From Escallonia rubra (Eukaryota; Streptophyta; Magnoliopsida; Escalloniales; Escalloniaceae), in contig JAVXUO010001679.1 in the NCBI GenBank assembly GCA_033065855.1, positions 1 to 64,000 of the forward strand: a stretch of DNA of 64,000 nucleotides. The letters run 5' to 3'. This document shows positions 53,260 to 64,000 of the stretch, one piece after another. Numbering within the stretch: the first letter of the stretch is position 1; each line of letters begins with the position of its first letter. Position numbers and translations under genes: made by a program. Below the pieces are notes generated by a model. That model was not told the DNA's origin and searched no databases. It saw nothing but the letters and a program-made list of their open reading frames with translations.

Positions 53260-56131
53260 TGTTCGGTTGTTATGGAAATGTATGCGAAATGGGAAGGTGA
53301 AAAGGCGGAATACATGGATCGGCGCAATGGTAATACTAATAAATGTAAATATAAATATAAATATAAATAATAAATAAATATACTAGCTAAAAACATAAAC
53401 TTATCTATACATTATATAAAATGCTAATTTTAAAAATATTGTGTAGCATAGAAGTAGGTATGATGTAATATGTTATCTACAAAAGTAGTTTTGGTGCAAG
53501 AAATTAACTGAGTGCACGTGGCGCCAAAGCTTAATAAGTAATTACCACTCAAAAATAAAAAATAAAACAAACAAACAATAGGAGAGCATAAGAAAGAACA
53601 AAATCTTTGATAGCAAAGTCATGTTTTTCTATTGCTCCTTAAATTCTTGCAAACTACTATTTTTTACAATTGTTTTATTTTTATATTTGCGCACGCCTTG
53701 CTTATGCCATGACACATAATACATTATATTATATATAAGAAATAACGACACGAGGGCTCCTTTTTCAAGAGAAATTGAGTTTGGATCCTTCGCATTGATC
53801 GCAAAGATGCAATTTTAAGAGTTCGTTTTATATAAATTCTTATAATCAGCTTCAGTTTTTGGAAGTTGATTTAACCGGCCCTAATTTTATAGATTTAAGT
53901 TCTTGCCACACTTAAGAGCCTAATTTAAGTAAGTCGTGTTTAAATCAAGTTTGATTATCCAATAATCATAATGCAAATATTTTTCATTTTGTGTGGCTAA
54001 AACTCTAAAGTATTGCTAAAAAGGCAAATTTTGTCAAATTTCTAGAGACAAATGATAGTTTTACCCCTTATGTGACTGATATTTCTCATCTCCAGTATTT
54101 TGGAAAGAAGTAGTATAATTTGAAACCCCCACAATATAAACATGGGTGTTAAGAAAGAGAACGTGTGACAAAATTATTACATAATTGTCGTCAAAGAATA
54201 CAAGTCTTCATGATAAAGAAGTCATAGTGAGGTAAAGTGGCACAAAGGAATAATAATACATCAATCTTATATTTAGCTCAATATAGGGATCTAAAATTGT
54301 TGTCAATTGCATTGTTATGTTCTCATCCCGTATAATTAAAATGAAAAAAATTGTTGTCAATTGCATTGCTAAATTGTTGTCAATTGCATTGTTATGTTCA
54401 CAGCGAGACTTATTGCAACAACAATTTTGTATTTTACATAAAGTCTTAAATGGTCATGTTAATAGTGTCTTCTTCTGCATCCTTACAGCATAAGTCGACT
54501 ACCTCTTAGCCTCCAAACCTATACACCAGTTCATGACCTGGTTTTTTTTCCTCATCTCCACTGCCTAAGATTCATTCTTTAACCTAGTCCTGTGTGATTA
54601 GGCATGGAAAAATTACCTAGTCTGAATACATGCACATGAAAAAATATTGTGCTATAGCGATGTGGTTGTTGAAGTACGGACGTACATATTTTCGACTTAC
54701 CTATCATTGAAGGTTCATTAGTGATAAACAACTTTTACTTCTGATTATAGTTACTATCTCTGATTAGCAAAATAAAAAATAAAAGGAGTCTATTTTAGTT
54801 ATTTAGGAGGGGGGGGAAAAAAAAAGAGTACGCATGCAATGAACAATTGCAATAGTAATGGTCGTTGCTTAGTTTGGTAAGCATGATAGCCCATTTCTTT
54901 CATGTTCCCTTTAAGCCATGTTGGTCATTCCCAGTGCCAATCACCTAACTTGAACTCTTTTTCTTACTTTTTTTTTTCCCTTCTTTTGTTTGAAGAAATT
55001 AATTTTTCAAAAGATGATAGAAAACATAAGGGCATATATTGGTACTATAGGCCTTTTTTTCCTCTTTCGCTTTTTTAACCCTTTTTCCTTTTCTATTTAA
55101 GGATCGAAAATAACAAAATATTGCATGCCTCTAAGACTTTTATTTTAGTATTACCACGAACAACTCTAAATTCTTGAATTTCATTTTGATACTAGTTTTG
55201 ATCACGTGCGTTGCACACGGAGCACTAGGTAAAAAAATTTTAAAAATTATTTGACCACTTGAATGGATTTTTGTAATACAATTGTGTTATGAATAACCAT
55301 ATATAAAAAATATACGAAAAAGAAACGTAAATTTCTTCGAATGTCAAAATTATAAGCGAGATCTAAAAAGTATTTTTTGTGCAATAAGACGTTAGATGAT
55401 CATAAGCGATACTTTTGAAGTGTACCTATGTTGTGATATAATAGTAATAAAAAAAGTAAAATTAGTACCCTTTAATTAGAAAGAAAGTCGTGAAATATTG
55501 CACTTCGAATAAAGAAAACAGATAATACTTGAACACACGGAAAAATAAAATAAACAAATTTGGTAACAAATGAGAAGCTTAAAGACGTAATATAGAAATA
55601 AAAAATATAAATTTAGGTTTTGTCTTGGCCCATTCTTTCTATGTAAAGATATTGTGGATAACATAAGATTATCAAATTATATAACAACTAAGAAATGCAC
55701 TGAAACTTTTCTTTTCTTGAATCGATCGATGTTGGCGTCCAATTCCTAAACTTTCAATTTTCAAGCCAAAAACGCTTGAGGTGGACAGTGGGTTCATAAT
55801 GTTGAATAAAAGAAATGATAGGATTGATGAGACAATTATAACATATTTATAATATTACAATTAGTTAATTTTGAGAGATTCAAGGAGAGATTTTGGGAGA
55901 TTAATGGAAAAGATGATGATGGTAAGATTTTCAAATTTAAAAGAAAAATCAGTTAAGGCTAATGTGTATAAATGAATGTCTTCAATCACTCATTTGAAAT
56001 GACTAAATTTTAGGGATATAAATTTAGAAGTAAATATATTAGAATAATTTTTTTAGTCCACATGGCAAAAAAAGAAAGTGTCTAGGTAGGCGGTGACGTG
56101 GACACTTTCTCTCAGTTTCGACTTTCATATA
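53260..56131. other. AT-rich intergenic DNA upstream of the coiled-coil gene
   Basis: No gene seen. There is a short (TAAATA)n run at 53340-53385. Three copies of 'aaattgttgtcaattgcatt' lie at 54296-54392. A palindromic 'cgtgcgttgcac' followed by CTAG at 55205-55228 might be a Helitron 3' end, but no 5' end was found. Confidence 0.4.
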
Positions 56132-56289
56132 TGTTCACAACCTATTCGGACCGCACCTCAGGGCCCGCTAAGGGACCCCTATTGCATGACACGTCACCCG
56201 ATTGTCAGTCAAAATTGCTCAACATCATTAGTCGGTCAAAGCGCTCCGTGCCTCGAGCATCAAGACGTCGATCAAACTCAAAGTGTAGA

Positions 56290-56415
56290 TTCCCCCCCGA
56301 GGGGTCGGCCACCCCCTTGAGAAGGGGGTCGGCCACACCCCTGAGAAGGGGGTCGGCCACACCCTTGAGAAGAGGGTCGGCCACCCTCCTTGGAAGGGGG
56401 TCGGCCACCCCTGTC
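56290..56415 (+). repeat. Minisatellite of 'ggggtcggccacacccttga' units (about 24 bp)
   Basis: Five units lie between 56298 and 56412, differing at one or two bases. It lies inside the LTR-like fragment. Confidence 0.9.
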
Positions 56416-56604
56416 TTTAGGAGAGGGAACCTGCTTGCCGCTGCTATCATCTCACTCAACGCTTTCTGCAATGCTCACTTATCACAAGTGGTCGCGTGAC
56501 GCCCGTTGTCGCCCGCACATCGTTGCCGCAACAACCGTCACACACGGACGCGCATCAGCATCTTAGTACCATTCCGCGACACTCGTAGCCGCTCCGGCCC
56601 TCGC

Positions 56605-56815
56605 GGCGGGATGGGCTCACAACCCTAAGGCCCTCGCCGACACACTCAACCGGGGGCTCTGGCCCTCGCCAGCACAATTAACCGACGGGCTCCGGCCCTT
56701 ACGGGCACAATCAACTGGAGGCTCCAGCCTTCGCAACGGGGATGTGCTCACAACCCTAAGGCCATCGCCAGCACAATCACCCGACGAACTCACGGGGGGC
56801 TCCGCTCGTAATGCT
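56605..56815 (+). repeat. Repeat of 'ggccctcgccagcacaatca' units
   Basis: Units of about 35 bp carrying 'ctccggccctcgc' and 'gcacaatcaaccg', with a longer 'ctcacaaccctaaggcc' phrase at 56609 and 56749 about 140 bp apart. Confidence 0.75.
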
Positions 56816-57190
56816 CTGGCACAAGGACCCCTCGCCACGGACTCTGAGCATTGAGCTGTGAGCATGGCCACTTATGTTACCATTGATCATCGACACCGCC
56901 AGGGCAATGACCCCCGGGTCACTCCTGGACGGGAGCAGGTCCTCGGAGGGCATCGCGCCTAGCCCGCCTGACAATTGGCTACTGGGGCAACCCTCGCCGC
57001 TGTCAGGATCTTCGCGCGTCTTTTGACGCATCTCGTGGGATTCAATAAGGGCTTGGACTGGAGGCTAGGGCAACGAGCTACTCTAACCATGCTACCGCGG
57101 TATGGTCAGTCTCCTCAGACAGGCAAAAGGATGCTGCAAGGGCAGGGCAGCACGAACTCGGGGACCGGCAGTCCAACGGAGAATCGATAC

Positions 57191-57885
57191 TTTGAAAAAA
57201 AATTTCACCCCCTCCATTCTATGCTCCTTCCAACACTTGAAAACATTTCTCAACACTTAGAAGAAATTTTTTCACAATTTTCCCCCGTCCGCCTTCCTCC
57301 CTCTCGCCCTGCCTGCTCGCGGTCGGGTCACCCCCCCTCATCCTCGTTCTATACTGAGAAAAAAATTTCATCAAAATTTTCACCATCCAATGCTCTCTCC
57401 AACACTTAGAAATTTTCATCTTCCCTCAACCCCCCTCCTTCTCTCCCTTTCACGTAAAAGTCTTTCTTCATCAATTTTTTTTCACACCTCTCATTCTCTT
57501 TATATACATCTTGAAAAGTTTCCTTTGGGGCCACGCCAAAAAAAAAAAAAAAATTACCCCACCCTGCACCTGGGCAAGCTCCCAAACTCGGGCAGCCCCT
57601 CCACATGGGTCTCCCTCCCCACTCTCTTCCCTCGTTTAATTCCTTTTTCCCCATTCTCCCTTTCTCTCTCTTCCTTTCTTTCTCTCTCCAATCACTCCTA
57701 TCATTTTCCCTTTCTCTTTCTTCATTTACTCTTCCCTCTCACATCACCCAATTCCCACACTTCTTTCTCCTCCCTCTCCACCCGAGACCACTCCTCCTTT
57801 CCTCACTTTACACAACACACACTCTCTCTCTCTCTCTCTCTCTTACATATCCTCCCTCTTCCTTTTTTTCCTTACACTTAATTAA
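57191..57885. other. Pyrimidine-rich DNA
   Basis: There is strong C+T excess on the plus strand, including (CT)n at 57821-57843. Two related phrases, 'ctccttccaacacttgaaaa' (57227) and 'ctctccaacacttagaaatt' (57393), suggest an internal duplication. No gene; frames here are composition artefacts. Confidence 0.45.
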
Positions 57886-58316
57886 GGGTAGGTTTGACAC
57901 TCTTATTTTTCTTCTTTTTTTTTCAGTTTTAAAAATTGAAAAAAAAGGAGCGTTTGGTAACCATTTTTGTTTCAATTTAAAAAATTAGTTTTAAAACTGA
58001 AGAGTAAAAAAAAAACTCCAAAAAACTGGTTTTTTTTAGACCACCACCACCACCACCCTCCCACCGCCGGCAACCACCTCAGGCGACCACCGTCGGCCGC
58101 CGACGACCACCGCCGGAGCCACCTCCGGCCGCCGGCCACCACCACCAACGACCACCGCTACCCCCCACCACCGCCACTGCAAACCACCAAAAAAAAAAAA
58201 GGGTTACCAAACACACAAAAAAAGGGTTATCAAACACCCACTTGTTTTTTTTTAAAAAAAAAATTAAGCTGTTCTTTAAAAACTGAAAAAAAAAAAAAGA
58301 TTAGTCAAACGAAACA
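57886..58316. mobile_element. Harbinger/Tourist-type MITE, second copy of the 22425 family
   Basis: The left end is GGGTAGGTTTGAC and the inverted right end is near GTTTCGTTTGAC. It shares with the 22425 copy 'cagttttaaaaattg', 'gcgtttggtaac', the 'ccaccgccggcaaccacc' core (58040-58185), 'gggttaccaaacac' and 'tcaaacacccacttgttttt'. The core is shorter, so the repeat number differs between copies. The right border is approximate. Confidence 0.65.
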
Positions 58317-58657
58317 ATTAATAAACCCACTTCTTACAACCCCCCACATACCAAGGCCGCCCCCCTCCCCCCCCCTCCCTCTCTCCCTCATTTAATTCAC
58401 CATCTTTCACTCTCCCATTAATCATTCCCCTCTCTCTTCCCTCATTCACTCACCATCTTATTAACTTTTCCATCTCACCTACCACACGTGAGTTCTCCCA
58501 CCGCTCCTCATTCTTCTTCCTTTCCACTCATCATTACTCTCTTTCTCTCTCTTCCTTTATCTTTCCTTAATTATTCTCCCTCAAACTCTCATCACTTGTC
58601 ACCTCTCACCAAATCACATACGGCTATTCTCTCTCTCCCTCTTCCTATTTCTCTTAC
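58317..58657. other. Pyrimidine-rich DNA next to the LINE 3' end
   Basis: C+T-rich low-complexity sequence similar to 57191-57885, with no gene. It is probably the same original region, split by the MITE. Confidence 0.4.
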
Positions 58658-58696
58658 TTTTTTTTTGGTACAAAGGAAAAAGAAATGCAAGACATA

Positions 58697-59363
58697 CTAC
58701 TTGGAGGGCCTCACATGAGCCACTCCACACAGGTCAGCCAAAACAAGGCTAGACAGTTCGCTAGGTGCTTCATTAATACATACATACTTCTCGTTTTGTC
58801 CAACACCTAGGTTCGCCAAATAATCCACACATTGATTTCCTTCACGCGTTGTGTGCGTTAGAACGCTTCCCATTTGCTTGATGATGTTTCGGCAGTCCTC
58901 CACCAGTGCTCTGAGTGGGTGGTTCTGAGTGTTTTGTTCCAAAATCAGTTGGAGGATAGAGGTAGAATCTGTCTCGAGAGTAGCTTTCCCCCAGTTTCTT
59001 TCTCTTATGGTCATGAGGCCTCTGTGAACTCCCCATAATTCAGCATTGAGGCTGTTGCTTTGTCCGATATTTCCATAGAAACCTTCTATCCATTTTCCTT
59101 GGTCATTTCTGGCTATTCCTCCATATCCACTTTGGCATGGGTTGCTTTTGGCCGCTCCATCTGTATTGACTTTCATGAATCCTGCATCTGGGAATTTCCA
59201 AATAATCAGCTTGGTTGTGCTGTTAACATTTTTCTTTATAGAGACTTTGAAAGCTTCAGTAACTTCCCTGGCAAACACGTGGCTGGAATATAGGGCTTCC
59301 GAAGGGCTGGTGTGTTTGTTGTCAAAGACACTTTTGTTCCTGCATTTCCAGTTAGTCCACATA
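58697..59363 (-). pseudogene. LINE ORF2: C-terminal RNase H domain
   Basis: The frame resumes WTNWKCRNKSVFDNK after the MITE. The RNase H acidic residues are in VNTDGAAKSNP (Asp), NAELWGVHRGL (Glu), LETDSTS (Asp) and REGNQCVDYLANLG (Asp). The stop at 58697 is the natural ORF2 end, about 30 bases before the poly(A). Confidence 0.92.
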
Positions 59364-60118
59364 GAGGGTGTTTGGGATTGATTAAATCTTGGTCAAACCT
59401 GATTTAATTTAGATTAAATCAGGTTTGTGAGTGTTTGGCAAAATAGATTAACAGATTTAATCCATCTCCAAAAGCTAAAAACTGATTTAATCCATAATCC
59501 TCAAAAGTGAGGATTATGAAATAATCACTTTTTCCATAATCAGGTTTGACCATGTAATTTACCCTCCTATCCCTATATTTTTTACAAAAAAATCTATCAT
59601 ATCCCTTAATTAATTAGATAATTGCTGGAGTTTATCTCTTCTCTGCTAACCTCTTTTCCATACTAATGTTCGTGATGCTATTTGTGATACAATTTCTGCT
59701 AGATAAATTTTTTTTTTTGCTCAAGATAAATTTTATTTGTAATTTGGGGATGTTGTCCTACTATAAGCAATAATGTGAGATTGTTTATGTTTTTAATTTA
59801 AAATAAAAAGTAACAACTTTTGTAGGACGTGAAAATAGTTATTTTCATAATTTATTTGGACATTATAATTATTTACGAATAAAAGTTATGTTAACGTTAC
59901 TTGGATATTATAAAAATTGTTTATTGAATGCCCTCTATGGTCATTTTGTCATAGTGAAACTGATTTAAGTACTTTTTATCCAAACACTTTTTATAAATTT
60001 AATCTAATTTACAACTACTTTTGCCAAACAGCAAATTGATTCTGATTAAATCAGATTTTGAAAACTGATTAAGATTTAAGCAGAATCTGTTTTTTTTAAT
60101 CAATCTCAAACGGGCTCA
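59364..60118. mobile_element. Harbinger-type MITE inserted in the LINE, 755 bp
   Basis: The ends are GAGGGTGTTTGGGATTGATT and (complement) GAGCCCGTTTGAGATTGATT. The target duplication is ATA (59361-59363 and 60119-60121). Removing the element and one ATA joins FISIM to WTNWKC in frame. The interior is AT-rich with 'gatttaatc' palindromic words and no transposase. Confidence 0.92.
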
Positions 60119-60121
60119 TAA

Positions 60122-60790
60122 TAGATATAAAAAGAGTTTTCCAAGGAGGACTAAAGTTGTGTTTATCAAATAAGAGGACCCCTTTCCAAAACCAAGGAAT
60201 TATCTGCAGATTTTGGAGATGTTGTAACTGCCTATGGTCAATGGTTTTATTCCAGATGTTCATGGCGTGGGAACAATTCCACAGAACATGTAACGTGGTT
60301 TCCTCAAATCTGTTACATCTAGGGCATAAACTAGAGTCAGTCATTCCTCTAGTCTTTCTAAGGGAATTAGTAGGGAGCTTATCATGAAGCACAGTCCAGA
60401 GAAATCCTTTGAGCTTTTGCGGTAGTTCCATGCTCCAAAGAGTATGCCAACTGGTGGTTTCAGCAGGTAGAGTGCTAGTATAGTGGGTGGAGATCATGTC
60501 AAAGGCACCTTTGGTGGTGAAAATACCATTGCCAGCGAGGCCCAACAGGGAGTGTCATGTACAGTGTTGTATTTAGCAACGGGAGTGTTAGTTATCTCAC
60601 ATTTTTCAGAATTTGTGAGTTTACTTTCAATGGCATTAATGTTCCAATCCTTATTAGCTAAAATAGTGATAACCTTAGTCACATTATCTCCTCTCACCTC
60701 ATTTTGACTTAGAGGTTTGGCACCACACCACCAATCTTTCCACAAGGATATTTTGGAACCATCTCCAACAATCCATTTGGTTCCTTTCAC
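60122..60790 (-). pseudogene. LINE ORF2: linker and zf-RVT domain
   Basis: The first part is GTKWIVGDGSKISLWKDWW; then, after a frameshift near 60,540, TKGAFDMISTHY...WHTLWSMELPQKLKGFLW and CPRCNRFEETTLHVLWNC (zinc-knuckle-like C..C..H..C). The frame ends FISIM at the MITE insertion. Confidence 0.88.
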
Positions 60791-60896
60791 AAGAATTTCC
60801 TTGGTGCTTAGGATTCATTTCCATATGCATGAAGCTCTCTTTTTCTTTTCCCAAAATCTAGGGTTATTTGTGAACTTGTATTTATCTTTCATAACC

Positions 60897-61841
60897 TCAA
60901 TCCACATTTTTTTTCTCGCCTTTAATGAATTTCCAACCAAGTTTGGACAGCATAGCAACATTGTTATCTTTAGTCTTGCGAAGGCCTAAACCACCTTGTT
61001 TTTTAGGGGTACAAACAGTGGTCCAATTGACAAGGTGGATTTTTTTTGAACTTATAGTATCACCCCAAAGGAAGTTTCTGTTAAGTTTGTCAAGTATACT
61101 GCAAGTGTTCATGGGCAAAGGAATGGTTTGCATGGTGTAGGTAGGGAGGGCAGCCGTCACCGCATGCACTAAAGTAAGCCTACCACTCAACGAAAGCAAC
61201 TTAGCCTTCCAACCAGTCAGTTTATTTTGCACTCTCTCAATGATATGGGAAAAATGAGTTTTTGAGAGTCTACTATTTATGAGGGGGACTCCAAGGTAGA
61301 AACCAAGATTCTTGGTAATGGGGATACCACACATATGGCTTAAGTTACAAGCATCCTGTTTGGGAACATTATCCGAGACAAAGATCTTAGATTTGGCAAA
61401 GTTGATACTTTGGCCAGCTTCATTACAGAAGGTATTAAGAGCTTCAATCATATGCTTACAGTTTTTCTTGTTGGCTTGGGCAAAAAGCACAAGGTCATCG
61501 GCATAGAATAGATGAGATATGGGAGGTCCCTTTTGGGAAACTTTTAAACCATTCCACTTCTTAGCATGAGTTTTCAGGCATATGAGATTAGATAGTCTTT
61601 CCATGCAAAGAACAAAAATGTAAGGGGATAAAGGGTCACCCTGTCGGATGCCTCTTCCAGGAGTGATGGGATTGGTGGTACTACCATTCCAAAGGAAAAA
61701 CATATGGTTACCCACAACACAGTCCATGATCAACTCTATGAGGTTATCAGGAAACTTAAATTCCTTAAGAGTATGATGGATAAAAGTCCACTTAAGTTTA
61801 TCGTAGGCCTTTTCAAGATCAATTTTCCAAATCATGCCGCC
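60897..61841 (-). pseudogene. LINE ORF2: C-terminal reverse transcriptase
   Basis: It continues in frame from the stop with KIDLEKAYDKLKWTFIHHTL, GRGIRQGDPLSPYIFVLCME and the catalytic FYADDLVLFA, then KTHFSHIIERVQNKLTGWKA. It runs out at a run of eight A (GAGAAAAAAAATG on the coding strand), a frameshift; the next frame gives MWIEVMKDKYKFTNNPRFWE. Confidence 0.92.
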
Positions 61842-63914
61842 TTATTTACCTTTTTTATACTTAAGGGAATGCAGGATCTCCTGGGTGATGCAGATGTTAT
61901 CAGAGGTGTGCCTACCAGGAAGGAAGCTACTTTGAAAGGGGCCAATAATGTTTTCAAGCAAAGGTCCGATCCTGTTGACAATGATCTTAGTGATGATTTT
62001 GTAATTCACATTAAAGAGACTAATGGGCCTGAATTGGTTAATTTTTTCAGGGAGGTTAATTTTAGGTATAAGAGCCACTAAGACATCCTTATCACGGGGA
62101 GTGAGCTGTTTATTAAGGAAGAAATTTTTGACATAAAGGCAAGTGGAAGGGCCAATATGATTCCAGAATTTATGATAAAGCAGGGAAGGGATACCATCGA
62201 TGCCGGGGGCTTTATTAGCCTTAATCTCAAAAGTGGCTTTCTTAATCTCCATATCGTTGATAGGAGTGGTGAGGAGATATTGATTCTCAGGACATAAAAA
62301 GGCATGGTTAGTCCAGGGGGGATAATCTCTAATAGGTTCATTATCAGCAAAAAGATTGTTGAAGTTATTGGTAATGATACTTTTCAGCTTTTCCTGGTCA
62401 TCGGTCCATATATTATTTTTATTTTTTAGACCTTCAATTTTGTTTCTTTTCCTTCTTTTCAGGGTAGTAACATGGAAGAATCTAGTATTTCTTTCACCAA
62501 GGGTTATAGCTTGAGATCTGGACTTTTGAAACCAGAAGCTTTCTTCCTGATTGAGGATATCATTATACTCTTTTTTCAGTTTTCTATCAAGGTGGTCGAG
62601 ATTAAAACTAAAATGGCTAGATAAGGCCGATTGAATACCATTAATCCTAGCAAGGATACGTCTTTTCTTTTGGAAAATATTACCAAAGACATTTTGGTTC
62701 CAGTCCTTGGCGAGGAACTGGAAATTCTTTTTAGCGTGATTTAGATCAGCTTCGTTAGCCCAAGCTTTCTCAACAACAGACCTGAAATCATCGTGGTCCA
62801 GCCACATGGCTTCGAGGCGAAAAGGTCTATTATGCATTCTAAGTTTATCAACACCATGAATATGCAATATTAGAGGAGAGTGATCCGAGTACATACGTGG
62901 TAGATTGGTAACCGTGGCTTCCGGAAACTTGATGCGCCATTCACTGTTGGCGACCGCACGGTCCAGGCGCTCTTTGGTGTTAGCAAAGCCTTGTCTACCA
63001 TTATCCCATGTAAGCCTTGGTCCTCTGCTGCCTAGATCCATAAGACTGCAATTATTGAGATTATCCATAAACAACTGGCATCTCCTAGAGTCAGTATACG
63101 GAGTGAAGCTGTGTCTTTCGGACGGACCAGCATAGTCATTGAAATCTCCTGCGACAACCCACGGCACCGAGTAGGAATCAACAAAATCTGAGAGATTGTC
63201 CCAAAGTTCAGCTCTAGCAGCTTGATGAGGACTACCGTAAACAGCAGAGAAGAGCCAATTATCAAAATTGTTCTTCTTAACTTCCACGTGAACCACTTGG
63301 TTGTGCATTTGGATGGGGAAGACAGAGATCTCATGCGGGTTCCAGAGGACCCAAATACCACCAGAGCGTCCAATAGGGTCGACAATGCTTGCCCCAGACA
63401 GGCCCAGATTTTCAAAAAAACTAGCCATATTTTTGAATTCGATCTTCGTTTCCATCAGAGCAACTATAGAAGGCTTAAATTCCCGCAACAATTGTAGAAA
63501 ATTATTTTTGAAATTCCTATTACCGGCGCCCCAAATGTTCCACACCAAGGCAGTCATCGAGTGGTTGTGGGATATGCCTTCTTCAACAACGAGTAATTTA
63601 CCTTTCAGCAGATTCTTCACCTTCTCCATCCCGAGATACGGTTGCCTTAATGCAGACATCTTGATTTCTAGTGGGGCTTCGACTTCGGTCCACTTCTCTG
63701 GTATTTGGATCATGCTGAATTTCTCTATTAAAGTTGCTACCTCTGTGAAGAGAATCGCTTCTTCTCCGCGCGGTTCGTTCACCTCCTTTCCCAAGAACTT
63801 GAACTTTCTGACTTCGACTTGTTTCCTCATTGGGTTGAAGGTTAATCTGGGGGTCAGGGGGCTTGGTAAGGTTGGGTTGAGAGGGTTTTGTGGTACCAGA
63901 TTCAAAGGTTTCAA
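61842..63914 (-). pseudogene. LINE ORF2: AP endonuclease and N-terminal reverse transcriptase
   Basis: Endonuclease motifs run from MTALVWNIWGAGN (Met at about 63557, probable true ORF2 start) through LMETKIE, VVAGDFNDYAG and MYSDHSPLIL. Reverse transcriptase motifs follow: IKKATFEIKANKAPGIDGIP, then LVALIPKIN...FRPISLFNV and FLPGRHTSDNI. The frame stops at a single TAA within KYKKGK*GGMIWKIDLEKAY; the residues on each side are in the same frame. Confidence 0.92.
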
Positions 63915-64000
63915 CAGGTAAAGGGCTGTGAAGGAAGGTTACAGAGGGAGGCGTCAGAGGGGTTAGCGGCGCCCGTATAGCATGGTTCAACACATTAGGG
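63598..64000 (-). pseudogene. Probable C-terminal end of LINE ORF1
   Basis: A frame open from the window edge to a stop at 63598 reads Pro/Thr-rich then Arg/Ser-rich (RSRSPTRNQDV). It ends about 40 bases before the endonuclease Met, the spacing expected between ORF1 and ORF2. A second frame (up to 63914) is also open over the same bases, so the choice is not certain. Confidence 0.5.

Larger units (their letters stand above)
56132..57190 (+). mobile_element. Fragment of the GC-rich LTR-like family
   Basis: It starts TGTTCACAACCTATTCGG like the element at 25920, and 56900-57185 aligns with 28140-28370 ('cccccgggtcactcc', 'gagggcatcgcgcctag', 'gggcttgga(c/t)tggaggc'). The minisatellites between are different ones: 'ggggtcggccacccc' units and 'ggccctcgccagcacaat' units. 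The TATA and leader part of the family is missing, so this is incomplete. Confidence 0.65.
58658..64000 (-). mobile_element. L1-type LINE, nearly full length, extends beyond the window
   Basis: The minus strand carries in order the end of ORF1, then an ORF2 with AP endonuclease, reverse transcriptase, zf-RVT and RNase H. It ends with TTTGTACC and a short poly(A) (58658-58667), the usual plant L1 tail. ORF2 is broken by one in-frame stop (TAA at 61844-61842), a frameshift near 60,905, a stop near 60,820, a frameshift near 60,540, and a MITE at 59364-60118. The protein still reads clearly, so the insertion is of moderate age. Confidence 0.93.

Noticed and set aside
55205-55228. Helitron 3' terminus (palindrome followed by CTAG)
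   Set aside because: The palindrome arms are only 4-5 bp and no 5' TC end was found; left as a remark only.
56205-57190. Short frames over the 'gggtcggcc' array
   Set aside because: Repeat-driven frames without start context or domain.
57390-58400. Leu/Ser/Phe-rich frames of 127-163 residues
   Set aside because: Low-complexity CT-rich DNA and a MITE core; no domain.
61704-63921. Plus-strand frames of 125 and 206 residues
   Set aside because: Antisense shadows of the LINE ORF2.
1-64000. Transfer RNA, ribosomal RNA or microRNA genes
   Set aside because: No tRNA cloverleaf or rRNA sequence was recognised by eye; microRNA hairpins cannot be judged apart from the many MITE hairpins.
1-64000. 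A gene cluster or new defence/metabolic system
   Set aside because: The four host genes are unrelated in function, spaced by transposon nests, and show no shared orientation or regulation.

Overview
The window is nuclear DNA of a flowering plant, most likely a eudicot. The evidence is the set of genes (a leucine-rich-repeat type receptor kinase, an ALOG/LSH factor, a berberine-bridge-enzyme-like oxidase and a plant-specific coiled-coil protein with GT-AG introns) and the transposon mix (Ty1/Copia and Ty3/Gypsy LTRs, CACTA, Mutator-like, Harbinger and Stowaway elements, and a plant L1 LINE). I could not name the species.

Layout. 1-375 is the 3' end of a receptor-like kinase gene. 2.4-16.3 kb is a nest of transposons: an old Ty3/Gypsy relic whose left edge was caught in a 0.64 kb tandem duplication, a Ty1/Copia solo LTR inside the first duplicate, and a CACTA element inside that LTR. 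16.9-17.7 kb holds an intact single-exon ALOG gene on the minus strand. 18-25.2 kb holds Stowaway MITEs, a strange array of degenerate repeated words, a decayed MULE transposase fragment broken by a Harbinger-type MITE, and an inverted Gypsy LTR. 25.9-28.7 kb is a GC- and CpG-rich LTR-like element made mostly of four different minisatellites; a fragment of the same family lies at 56.1-57.2 kb. 28.9-29.4 kb carries a stranded first exon in two direct copies plus an inverted piece. 30.4-32.0 kb is an intact intronless BBE-like gene.

The largest gene runs on the minus strand from 53,204 to 32,739. I assembled nine exons with matching phases (4,992 coding bases, 1,663 residues). The product is a long coiled-coil protein that I read as the EMB1611/MEE22 type. 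Its third intron (8.4 kb) and seventh intron (about 4.3 kb) are full of Mutator-like elements and simple repeats. Its two big coiled-coil exons are related to each other, and part of its exon 8 has been duplicated in the next intron. The last 5.3 kb is a nearly full-length but broken L1-type LINE on the minus strand, itself cut by a Harbinger-type MITE.

The host genes do not form a pathway or cluster: they are unrelated genes separated by transposon nests. I found no evidence for a new multi-gene system. The unusual material is structural: nested insertions that can be put in order, exon duplications, and minisatellite-rich elements.
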